From Daedaleopsis sinensis (lineage: Eukaryota > Basidiomycota > Agaricomycetes > Polyporales > Polyporaceae), in the NCBI GenBank assembly GCA_033807695.1, contig CM066306.1, positions 806,001 through 870,000 of the forward strand: DNA of 64,000 nt, written 5' to 3'. Positions 23,935 to 33,735 of the stretch are shown here, piece by piece. A program made the position numbers and the translations under genes. The first letter of the stretch is position 1. The number at the start of each line of letters is the position of its first letter. The notes beneath the pieces were generated by a model. That model made no database searches. It saw only the letters and a list, made by a program, of their open reading frames with translations, and was not told the origin of the DNA.

Positions 23935-24417
23935 ACACACTGTATATGTTTACCCAGCTGTTGTACAATATTGTAGGTATTGTAGGTATAGACGGGGCAC
24001 GTCTCGTAGGTGCAATCAGCGATGACCAATGCTACCGCGGTTTGTTCGTGACTGTGCAGTAGCTGCATACAATTCATGCGACTCCGCATCCCGCTTGGCT
24101 TCCCTGGACCTACATATGCTCGTATGCGCTCATGCTCATGGATGGTTGTGTCGATGGTTATTGAGAAGCGCCGGTGAGGGGACATGAGGCAGCTACGTCA
24201 TATGGCCGATGCATGCAGGACGTCGTGGTCGACGGAGACGGACCCCGCGGCGGTCCAGCTCGCTCTGCTCAGCCCAGTCAGCACCTCTCACCACGCATAA
24301 TACCCCCGTCTCCCTGATCCCCACGACCTGCGCATGCATACTTAACAATCTTCAGCATAGCCTGACGTGGAACCTGCCCTGACACGACACAGTCGCCATC
24401 ATCCCGCCCTACCTCCT
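23935..24417. other. Spacer upstream of the CDF transporter
   Basis: Holds the 3' region of DAD2 and the promoter side of the CDF gene. An in-frame extension of the CDF frame back to 24367 begins with GTG, not ATG, and is not taken as coding. Confidence 0.5.
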
Positions 24418-26631
24418 ATGCTCAGACACACCGCCGCCTACCGAGCGCACCCCGCCACGCGCGTATATCATCTCAGCCCACCCAGACCACCACATACTTT
24501 GCCTGCGCTGCTGCTCTCCCAGACCCAGGGCGCACTCGGCTCTCGTCGTCCCCGCGCTAGCCGAAGAACACCCGACGCGATCCGCTCGGCCAGCTCGTCT
24601 TCTCGAGCTCTCTTCCGCTCTTCTTCCTCGCTCCTCGCAACCCTCCCCTCTGCCCCCACTCTGATACCTGCTGCTATGGCTACTCTGACCGTGCGTCGCC
24701 CGCACTCTACTCTGCCAAACGACAAAGGCAAGGAGCCCGACCGGGCCCAGAATGTCCCTCCAGACTCACACGACCACGACCACGACAACAGCTCACATTC
24801 ACATTCACACTCGCATTCGCCCTCGCACTCACATTCGCATTCACAAGGGTTCTTTGGCTCGTTGGTGCACAGTCATAGCCATGGAGAGGAGGGGCACGAA
24901 AAGGACGCGGAGCAGATCGTGCAGGCGTTCAAGGGCAGAGGTGAGCATCTCACAACCAACACCGGGGGCATTGAGCGATGTAACGAGCAGTTACATCGCG
25001 GTCATATCATGGTAAACATCCAGATGTATCTCTCGCGTGTCGAGAAACATTCGAAATAATCCTGGGTTTGTGTGTTACATCCTGGATACATCTCAAATGT
25101 CGCGTATAACAACGATGTATCCAGGATGGACTACATATACAAAGGACAGTCATATTAGAGTGTATCTGCTGCAGGATTTCTGGAAGATTTCAATGGTTTA
25201 GAAGTGAGATATAACATCTTGAGCCTGCTTTGTTTTGCACGAAGTGGACCCAGTGGTGCGTAGGAGATGACACCGCGACCCCAGACACTAGCCTGGAAGT
25301 ATGCACCTGGCGAACACAGTAGACCAATGGTTTGTTTTTGCCTATGCGTTACATCTCATCTATGCCCCCGGTGTAAGCCTTCCGCAATGCTCTCACTCAT
25401 CACCGTGCCACGTCCAGGCGATCCCGGCAGTCAGATCACTCTCGTGGGCCTCGCCTCCAACGTCGTCCTCACAGGCGCGAAGGGCGCGGCTGGCTACTAC
25501 ATGAACTCCGCCGCGCTCCTTGCAGACGCAGGCCACTGTCTCGGCGGTGAGCTCCTCTCGCCCCCGTCGTCCCCGCCCCGCTCAACATAGCCCTATCCCC
25601 TCTGCCTTCCCCCAAATGCAAATGAAAACGACACACGACACGAAGACCTCGTCGGGGACTTCATCACGCTCTTCAGCTGGCGCCTCTCGCGCAAGCCGCC
25701 CTCGGAGCGGTACCCGTACGGGTACGGCAAGTTCGAGGTGCTCGGCACGACCGTCGTCGCCCTCCTCCTCACCGGCGGCGCGCTCGGCATCGGCGTCCAC
25801 TCGTACTCGCTCCTCCTCGAGTCCCTCGGGCCCGCACTCGCATCCATCGGGCCCGGCCCCGTGCACGACGTCCTCGCACGCATCGTCGACGCCGCACAAG
25901 CCGTGCCCCAAGCCGCGTCCGAGCACATCCACGTCCACGCGCACGCGCACGGACACGGGCACGGGGGCGCGCTGGACCCGAACGCGGCGTGGTTCGCGGC
26001 GGTGAGCGTGCTCGCGAAGGAGTGGCTGTACCGGATCACAAAGCGCGTCGCGGACGCGGAGCGCAGCCCCGTGCTGCTCGCGAACGCCGTGCACCACCGC
26101 AGCGACGCGTTCGGGAGCGCGGTCGCGCTCGTCGCGATCCTCGGCAACTGGTGGCTCCCGCACCTCGCGCTCGACCCCATCGGCGGTAAGCCCGCCATAC
26201 GTCGTGCTGCGTATGGTATGGTACGAGTGCTGACGGGCTGTGTGTTTGCAGGGCTGCTCGTGTCCGTGCTCATCCTCCAGCAGGGCTGGGGCCTGCTCAT
26301 GACCGCGCTCCGGCAGCTCACCGACGCGGGCGTCTCGCCCGCGACGAAGACCGTGCTCGCCGACGCGCTCGCGCCCCTCGTCCGCTCCCCGCCCCCGCCC
26401 TCGTCGCACGCACACGCGGCGCTGCTGGCCGTGACGGACCTGCGCGCGATGCGCACAGGCGCGAACATGTTCGTGGACCTGACCGCGCACGTGCCCGCGG
26501 GCCTTAGCGTGGACGATGCGGTGGTGCTGGAGGCGGAGATTCGCGCGGCGCTGGTGCAGGTCCGGAGGGACGTCAAGGAGGTGCGGGTGCGGTTCAGACC
26601 GATGAAGGTCGAGGAGGGGGGCGCAGTCTGA
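24418..26631 (+). CDS. Mitochondrial CDF metal transporter (Mmt1/Mmt2-like)
   Basis: Cation diffusion facilitator that moves Fe/Zn/Mn-type metal ions, predicted in the inner mitochondrial membrane. Exons 24418-24940, 25418-25546, 25646-26185 and 26252-26631 join in frame to 523 residues. The first ~90 residues are rich in Arg/Ser/Ala and lack acidic residues (MLRHTAAYRAHPATRVYH), as in a mitochondrial presequence. A His/Ser repeat (HSHSHSHSPSHSHSHS) and HVHAHAHGHGHGG are probable metal-binding loops. The core shows GDPGSQITLVGLASNVVL, LLADAGH...D, SRKPPSERYPYGYGKFE and HHRSDAFGS, the paired metal-site motifs of CDF helices 2 and 5. A cytosolic-type C-terminal domain follows (VTDLRAMRTG). The first intron is unusually long (477 bases). 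The start was chosen as the first ATG before the presequence. Confidence 0.92.
24975..24999. repeat. Perfect short inverted repeat in CDF intron 1
   Basis: Ten-base arms GCGATGTAAC / GTTACATCGC around a 5-base loop, inside the long first intron. Confidence 0.85.
25078..25128. repeat. Second perfect inverted repeat in CDF intron 1
   Basis: Fifteen-base arms CATCCTGGATACATC / GATGTATCCAGGATG with a 21-base loop. With the repeat 80 bases upstream it suggests a folded RNA or a small inserted element. Confidence 0.85.
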
Positions 26632-26880
26632 GCATTGAGATCCGAGGGGCGAGGTCTAAGGCCTGAGGCCTGAGGGGTGAGTGTGGAATTATCATATTGG
26701 CTTTGTATCTTAACTGTATGTATACCGAAGAGGGCGTGTCTTTGATCTGACGTGCGTGCGTGCGCGCGCAGGAGAGCCGCATTCATCTAGCGTTGAGTGA
26801 TGTTTGCCTTCAGCTCTGATACATTCGGAAGACAGTGATGATACACTACAGTACAGGATGCAGGGGCCGCACAGACCTCC

Positions 26881-28476
26881 TCACGCATAAAGCGCCTCGA
26901 GCAGCGCGACGGCCCTCGGATACACAGGGTCCTCCGTGCTCCCCACCGCCTGCTCCGCGATCTTGGGAATGTCGTCCCGCGGGACGTTGTACTGCGAGAG
27001 CGTCGAGTGCAGCCCGAGCACGTCGACCAACCTATGCGCGCGTGCGTACATAGTACCCGTCGTCACTGGTCAGCACCGCACATCTCTCCTCGCGCCGCGA
27101 AGGAAGGACAGAGAGAGGGACGCACTGCTGGATGGCGAGCGAGAGCGCGCGGATGTCGCCCGCGACGGAGCCCGTGGACGGCGTGCGGAGGTGGAAGAGC
27201 GCGCCCGCGAGCCACGCCTTGTCCTCTGCGGAGGCGATCTCCGCCTTGAGCGCGACGACGGGCGCGAGGGTCAGGCACTGCGAAGTTTGAACGTGTGTGA
27301 GTGCGTGCGTCAGCCGGCCGGCGGTGGAAGAGAGAGGAGAGCGTTGGGGCTCACGGAGGTGATGCCGTGCGGGATCCCATATCGCGCCCCGAGCTTGTGG
27401 CCGAGCGCGTGCGAGAGGCCCACGGCGCTGTATTGACGAAGAAGGAGGCGTGAGCAGGAGATCCAGAGACTAGAGAGAGGGCGAAGTGCTGTGCCTGAGT
27501 ACCTGTGCTTCTCGAACTTGACCGGCCAGAGGCTCATCCACGACGCAACTTGGAGTCTCTGGCGTGCGGCGAGGTCGTGCGGGTCCGCCTTGGAGCGCGG
27601 GAGGTACGTGAACAGGTCCGCGAGCGCGGCGTAGCACAGGTGCTTCACCGGGATAGGCACGGCGGGCCTGTAGAGGTTTTCTGCCCGTTCGTGTCAGTCG
27701 CATCGCGCATGGCAGGGACAGAGAGACTCTAGAGAGGACAGATGCACGCACCGACGGCGTGGTCGAGCGCACGGAGGCCCGTGGAGAGCCAGAGTCGCTC
27801 GGGCGTGGCGAGTGTGAGCTCGGCGTCGAGGATGATGCCGGCCGGCGCGAGCTCCTGTGAGGACACGGCCACCTTGAAGCCCTCCTCGTTCGTGTACCCA
27901 GCTCCGATCTGCAGTCGTCGTTCGGGTCAGACTCGAGAAGCGTGGTGATGTCAGTGTTTAACGTGGACGCACGGTGTATTCGGCCGCGCTGAGCGTGGTG
28001 GGGATGGCGATCTGGCGGAGGAACGGCCCTCCAGTCTCTTGCTGGAGGAAGTAGAGCATCGCCTTGGCCGCGTCGACGGGTGAGCCACCTCCGACGGCCA
28101 CAATCACGTCCGCGTCGGAGTCCTTGAACCGCTGCACGCCGGCCTTGATGTCTGCGACGGGTGCGTGCTCGCCGATCTCGTAGAATGTCGCAGCGTAGGC
28201 CGAGCGCTCTTTGAGGATGTTCTCGACGGTCTTAACCACATCAGTCTGCCCATGGGAACATGGCGGTCAGCGTCAATAACCACGCTGATCAACGACATGC
28301 AAATACGGCGTGAAACAGACCTTGTGGAAGAGACTGCGTCCGGTGACGACGAACGCTTTCTTTGCCCCAAGAATGTCGAGGAGTTTGGGCAGCGCGGTCT
28401 TCACCGAGCCGGGGCCGTAATACACGCCCTTGAGCGTGTCGGTGTAGGAGTATGCGCCACTCAAGTCTGAAGACAT
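26881..28476 (-). CDS. Iron-type alcohol dehydrogenase, maleylacetate-reductase-like (copy A)
   Basis: NAD(P)-dependent oxidoreductase of the Fe-ADH / maleylacetate reductase family; the latter reduces maleylacetate to 3-oxoadipate in aromatic breakdown. Seven exons on the minus strand. Motifs: VYYGPGSVKTALPKLL, KKAFVVTGRSLF, ADVIVAVGGGSPVDAAKAM (NAD loop), IAIPTTLSAAEYT, AGIILDAELTLATPERLWL, STGLRALDHAVENLY, LSHALGHKLGARYGIPHG, and LGLHSTLSQYNV at the end. The metal-type ligands D, H, H, H are all present. Length is about 390 residues, normal. It is a paralogue of copy B at 33736-35321, with the same gene structure. Alcohol or aldehyde substrates are also possible for this family. Confidence 0.92.
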
Positions 28477-28550
28477 CGTGTTGTGAGAGTCGAGAGTCGC
28501 TGAAGTTGAACGTTGAAACGTTGATGCCTGGTCCTGTACATGGGTACTGG

Positions 28551-28558
28551 CTTATATG
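28551..28558 (-). promoter_or_regulatory. TATA-like box of Fe-ADH A
   Basis: ACATATAAG on the minus strand, about 80 bases before the ATG at 28476. Confidence 0.4.
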
Positions 28559-29366
28559 TGTCTAACTTGGACCGACCGGAGATGTGTCATCATGTCAGGA
28601 TCGCGCTATTATGGTCTCCTCCAACCAGCCTTGGATCATTAAGCAGGCCTAGTTGAGGCCCAGTCAGAAACCATCCCATCTACGTAACGTATCAATCTAA
28701 GTAGAGGATCCTAAATCTACTAGTTATGTAATCTATCTAAACTTCCCTCGGCGTCTACGCAGTTTGACTTTCGACCACCAACGCCAACGACGTTGCGATT
28801 CGTAGCGTTTATACGCTTCTGTCGATCACTCGGCATCTGCCCCGACCGACATAACGCAACATAAAGCAACGTTTGCATTTTGCCAACGCTTCGCCAACGT
28901 TTCGCTCGATTCAATTGCGAAACCGCCAGCGTAACGTGACTGTGAGTTTCCTCCCCTCGTAACTCGATGAACTGACTTGTCTCTCGCCTAGCGTATTGGC
29001 GCGGATGAGGAGGCCAACATGGCTAATGTGGCCCAGTGGGCTTCTCCATAGCCTATAGGTGACCGGTACCAGCGGGCGCATACCGTTCGAATCTTGATCC
29101 ACACTGGACCCTGGTATTCACGATCTTTTGGAGAGATTGTTGTCGATGATCGATGACGCGCGCGACGCCTTGTGGTCTGCAAATGAGTAACAAGTGCCAA
29201 GGAATACTCGGATGCTGAATAAGAAGAACCTTACTATTACTAATTAAGGTCTGGAGATGCGCGCTGAGTACTGAGTGCTGGGAGGAGGGGGTGTCTGGGG
29301 TCTAGGTTGCATATATGTTCGCGAGCTCTCCGTGTTGTCTCCGTGTCGTGATAGGTGAGTTGTAAC

Positions 29367-29389
29367 TATGCGAGGCCATGGATGATCAT
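29367..29389 (+). repeat. Near-direct repeat, left copy
   Basis: Begins TATGCGAGG and ends GGATGATCAT. A close copy sits at 33428-33451 in the same orientation, so the pair brackets the PPT1-fragment/P450-3 block. Confidence 0.55.
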
Positions 29390-29432
29390 CATGAGGAAGA
29401 GACCAGTCTCGGCAAGGATGAAGAGCACGATG

Positions 29433-29681
29433 CCGCGGAGGTGTATATATGGAGTGGACTCAACGCAACCTCCGATGCAGGTGAGCAGTCCCCTCCTCAC
29501 GCAGCTCCGCTGTGTCCAAACACGTCTTGTCTTGTTGGCACCATCCAGGCACAGTACTATCGTGACCCAGCGCAGCTTGACGTTCCTCCCCGTGATCACC
29601 AACTAGCTCCCGGATGCTTTCAACCCCACGTACGCGGACAGTCTCGCGTTGCTGAACGCGCTCGTGCTCGTGCTCTTCTCA
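29433..29681 (+). pseudogene. PPT1 pseudogene fragment
   Basis: Relic of the thioesterase gene at 17396-18549, in opposite orientation. It matches the exon end GGVYTEW..., the following intron almost base for base (GTGAGCAGTC...CATCCAG), and the next exon from AQYYRDPAQLD. It then has lost about 20 bases (the AYLKYNK region) and shows an in-frame TAG where the intact gene reads NNELPD. It breaks off after LVLVLFS and passes straight into DNA that, in the intact locus, lies downstream of PPT1 (around 16985). It therefore lacks the N-terminus, the nucleophile serine and the catalytic Asp/His region and cannot be functional. Confidence 0.85.
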
Positions 29682-30642
29682 AAACCCGCAGGAAACATGC
29701 CGACGGTGACTCTAGCCACCCCAGCGTCGTGGTCACAAAGATCAGAGGGTTATCAGAATGTTATCCTGGCGTTCTATCCACACCAGACGCGTTCCCTGAC
29801 ACATGATTATGCCCTACGCGCGGGACTGAACACGATACCAACAACAGTTCATCAGGTCACATATAATGTGTATATCCATTGAGAAGGATAGCCCGCTCGG
29901 AGCTATCGTGAGCCTCGTTCGGCGCCCGGGCGGGAAACCACCATTCAACGTTAAAGTTCAACGTTAAACCGCGCCTGGATCCCGGAAGACGGAGGAGGAG
30001 GGTAAGTTCAGTCGCACCGAGTATGTCACACGCCACCCCGCGCGTTTCTTCGCGGCGCTTTTTGTCGAGCACCCTGAGACAGGAGCGGGAGCGGGATCTA
30101 GGCGGTTTTGAAACCAGGGAGGAGGAGGAGGAATTGAATTCAAGCGCGCACCACGTCTACAAGTACCGAACGGAGGAATATCCCTTGGTGTATACTCTAC
30201 CGATCCTCCAACATTGGAATATTGTATGCAGGTGAGGAATGGGTCCAGCGCGCTCAGCATCACGTTAACAATGTAAACAACTCACCTTAAACAGGAGATA
30301 ATTGATGTTCACGCAACGTATCACTGTCATTCATGGTCACAAAGCTGAGCGCTGAGCATTCAAGTCCTGCCGCCTTGTGCTGTCATCCCGAGCGTTCCCA
30401 TTGGGGTCACAGCTGTGTTGTCGCTCAGCTTCTACCTTCCGATAGAAGACAGCGCGCTGGCGTAAAGTAAAACCATCCTTACGCCGTGCCCACGCAAAGT
30501 GATGACCAACTCTTAGACCATCTTCGGGTTGATGTGTCTCACACACCGTGGCTGAACTAACCCTCAGGCTCCTCCTCGAGAGGCCCTGAGTAGAGGTCCC
30601 ACTTTCCGTTCCGAGGTCAAGAAGGAGAGCGCCAGCTTCGCC

Positions 30643-30650
30643 GTATAAAG
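30643..30650 (+). promoter_or_regulatory. TATA box of P450 copy 3
   Basis: TATAAAGG about 100 bases before the ATG at 30746; conserved in position with P450 copy 2. Confidence 0.55.
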
Positions 30651-30745
30651 GCCCGGCATATCTGCCCAGATTCACTGGCACTATCCCCTTGACACCCCCG
30701 CCAAGTCAGCTCTCTAAGATCAAAATAGTTCACCTACAATCCGCC

Positions 30746-33161
30746 ATGTTCAGCCCTGCCCTCGTTGCTTCTGTGACACTCGCCGTCGTTTTGCTTGCCT
30801 TCTATCGTGTCTTCCGTCGGAGCACCATCAGGCACATCCGTGGACCGCCGTCGCCATCCTTTCTGTCCGGTATGTCTTCATCACGATGCGCTATCCGTAA
30901 CCCTAAGCCGAATCATCCGTTGTCCAGGGCACGAATCGGCTCTATTGACCCAGGACGAGGTTGGTGGCTTAGAATTCAAATACCTGCGTGAATACGGCCC
31001 GACGTGGAAGATCGGGGGCAACTTTGGGGTGAATGCGTTCACTATCAACACCTTGTACATCCGCTCAATCTGTTGTTCGTGCAGACGGATGTTCTCATGA
31101 CCGCCGATCCAAAGGTAAGACGTCTAGCGGTCATGCACTCAAGACACAATGCTCACCGATGTTACCGTCAGGCGTTGCAACATATTTATCACAAGTCGGG
31201 CTACAACTACGTGAAACTCGCGTCGCAGAACCAAATCGGAACGTTGTTGTCGGGTCCTGGCATCGTGGCCGCTCCTAGTACGTCGCACAACGCTTGGCTT
31301 TCTACTAGAGCTAGCATAACACGGTGCATCCCGACAGCTCAAGAGTCCCATCAGCGGCACCGCAGGAGCATGAACCCAGCGTTCAGCTTGACTCATCTTC
31401 GAACGTTCGTCCCGGTTTTTAGGCGACTCTCGAACAAGGCATGGCTCTTTCCACCATACCTGACTAGTACTAACAACATTATCGATCACTGTCTCCGATC
31501 GTTCCAGTTGGCAGAGAAGTGGAAAGAGGAGCTCTCCAGTAGCGGTACCGATCAGGTTGACGTATCGGTCAACAAATGGTTGTCTCGCGCGACCCTGGAT
31601 ATCATTGGCGAAGGTGCGTTCACAGGCCGCAGTCCTTCAAGGACGAAGGAGCACACCTCACCACATTTTTCCGCCAGTTGCATTCGATTTCCAATACGAG
31701 GCACTCGATAATGGCAACAACCCCCTGTCGCGTGCTTACGAAAACCTCTTGTGAGTGCAGTAAGCCCTTAGATGTGTTTCTTGGTAGTCTCGCGCTCAAC
31801 CTCCTGACTCTGCAGCAAAGACATCAGTTACATGCCGTTTCCCCTGTTCCCGGTCTTCGTGGCCATATGGGATTATCTACCCCAGCCGCTCCTCGACAGC
31901 TTCCTATACATCCCGTTCCGCCCCTTCACCCGCATCCGTCAAATGCACGACATTTGCGTCGAATACGGGAAACGGATCATTCATGAACAGCGTGCGAATA
32001 CCGACGCGAAGAAGATGATAGGGAGCAAGGATGTCATGAGTCTACTCAGTATGTGCATGATTACTTCTATGTCATCATAAGCGAGAACTCACCGAGGATT
32101 CTAGTTCGTGCTAACAGCTCTGCAGACGTCAAATCTCGTCTGTCAGATGCTGAGCTCTTGGCGCAAATGTTCACGCTTACTACCGCAGGCCATGAGACGA
32201 CCGCGACTACCCTCACGTTTCTCCTGTACGAGCTATCGCGCAACCCGGAATACCAGGATCGTATGCGCGAGGAGATCCGCGAGATGCGCGCACAGGTGAC
32301 GGCCCGCGGGGACAGCGACTTCACCGTCGAGGACATGGACAAACTCACGCTGACCATGAATGCAATCAAGGTCAGAGCGCACCCCCAATACTGTTCCGAC
32401 CCGTTTCACTCATGTTCTACTCGCTCACTGCAGGAGACGCTCCGGGTCCATCCCATAGTCGTTGCTCTCCCCCGCGCTGCGAGCAAGGACGATGTCATTC
32501 CGCTTCAGTACCCCGTCGTGTCAGAGACGGGCGAGACCGTGACGGAGATCCCTGTTCGTGCCGGTCAGGTCGTCTACACGTCGTTCGCCGCATACAACCG
32601 GTAATTCTCTTCCATGCATGCCTGCCCACTTTATGAGTCATCACTTATCCACTGTATGTGCTTATAGCTTGGCCGACATCTGGGGCGCAGATGCCGACGA
32701 GTGGAATCCGGACCGGTGGTTCAGGCCTGACATGGGCAAGCAGACTAGTGTCGGTGTGTTCTCGAACCTGTGAGTACCAGTCTTTATCCTGTGGAGAAAC
32801 AGCCCTGATGTCGATGCGCTAGGATGACTTTTTGTACGTGCAGTCATGCCCAGATCCGTAGTCGAGACTGCTAACCACGAGCTTGTGCACCAGCTGCGGG
32901 CGTTCGTGCATGCATCGGCTGGAGGTTCAGGTATGTCATGAAACATGTTCAGATTCCCCACTGCGTACTGATCTGATGTGACCGTGCGGCAGTGTGATCG
33001 AGATGCAGACCATCCTCACCGATCTGGTGGAGAAGTTCCAGTTCTCCCTTCCGGAGAAGGTCACCATTAAACGCGCCACGGCCGGACTGATTATGATACC
33101 TATCGTGCCTGGGAAGGAAGAGCTGAACGCGGTACCACTCCGCCTTTCGCTCGTCCAGTAA
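30746..33161 (+). CDS. Cytochrome P450, copy 3
   Basis: Heme monooxygenase with an N-terminal membrane anchor (MFSPALVASVTLAVVLLAFY). Exon structure as in copies 1 and 2. Motifs: LEFKYLREYGPTWKIGG, TDVLMTADPKALQHIY, SHQRHRRSMNPAFSL, I-helix AGHETTATTLTF, ETLRVHP (ExxR), WNPDRWFRPDMG. The heme loop FSAGVRACIGWRF is built from an exon ending at 32769, an 11-base micro-exon at 32823-32833 (GATGACTTTTT) and an exon at 32894-32930; the last exon is 32993-33161 and ends PLRLSLVQ. Compared with copy 2 the last exon carries three-base deletions (LPEKV against LPAEKV), in frame. It lies between the two Fe-ADH genes, on the opposite strand to them. Confidence 0.9.
32823..32833 (+). other. 11-base micro-exon of P450 copy 3
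   Basis: GATGACTTTTT between a GCGCTAG acceptor and a GTACGTG donor. It supplies the end of codon L, then M-T-F, then the first base of S, so that the frame enters the cysteine loop correctly. Equivalent 11-base pieces are seen in copy 1 (AATGTCCTTCT) and copy 2 (AATGACTTTTT). Confidence 0.85.
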
Positions 33162-33735
33162 GTGACCTGGACTGTGTGCTGTTGATATACCATTTGTATC
33201 GCTTGAAGCATTGTTCAGTAGTTTCATCTGTGGTACATTCCAGAGGCCTGCGGTTGTTACTAGGTAACATCAAATAACTTACGACTTTTGCGAGACCCGC
33301 TGAATTTATTTCGGTTCTCGCAGCACCATGACTCATGAGCCAAGTCGCGTGTAAATTCAAACAACACACTAAGTTCGTCGCAACCCCCTCTCTAATGAGA
33401 GGTTAGCTGGAAAGCCTGAGGACAGTATATGCGAGGTCCGTGGATGATCATGCAATTGACCATGAAGCTCGGAGGATCAAAACGACGTCACGGTGAGTCA
33501 ACGTAATGGTTTAACTTACCACCTTGCAGAAGAGCAATGCTGTAACCAAAGTCTCATTGATATTGTCGGAACGCTGCGCACACAGGCTTTCATCCAAGCC
33601 GCCTGCAACTGGAATGCCATACTCGGATACCCCTTCGTGCTCCTCTGCATCCATGACGGTAGCCTGATCAGCGATCAGCTCCGACGGTCATGCCACATTG
33701 TCCCATTCTGCACAGAGTGATCCTCGACCTTGACT
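33162..33735. other. Spacer between P450-3 and Fe-ADH B (tail to tail)
   Basis: No gene seen; shared 3' region of two converging genes. It contains the right copy of the near-direct repeat at 33428. Confidence 0.5.
33428..33451 (+). repeat. Near-direct repeat, right copy
   Basis: TATGCGAGG...GGATGATCAT, one base longer and with few mismatches to 29367-29389. Confidence 0.55.

Larger units (their letters stand above)
28477..29432. other. Intergenic spacer upstream of Fe-ADH A
   Basis: Promoter side of Fe-ADH A followed by AT-rich sequence with no supported gene. Frames at 28720-29200 are short and motif-free. Near 29367 there is a 23-base word that recurs at 33428 (see the repeat feature). 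Confidence 0.45.
29682..33161 (+). repeat. Right arm of inverted segmental duplication (upstream DNA plus P450-3)
   Basis: Reverse-complement match to 13540-16985. Matching blocks: 29682-29990, about 30190-30360, and 30400-33161. The piece 29991-30190 contains a purine-rich tract (GGAGGAGGAGG words) poorly matched in the other arm. Confidence 0.8.

Noticed and set aside
24367..24417. Longer N-terminus for the CDF transporter
   Set aside because: The frame starts with GTG; the first ATG is 24418 and gives a good mitochondrial presequence.
25582..26786. Long open frames (about 300 and 397 codons) antisense to the CDF transporter
   Set aside because: They are shadows of a GC-rich coding exon; the plus-strand frame carries the CDF motifs.
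29029..29095. tRNA-like A box (TGGCCCAGTGGG) and B-box-like GTTCGAATC
   Set aside because: The D-loop would be too small and the acceptor arms do not pair; chance matches.
32761..32940. Apparent frameshift before the heme loop of P450 copy 3, suggesting a pseudogene
   Set aside because: Resolved by the 11-base micro-exon, present also in the other two copies.
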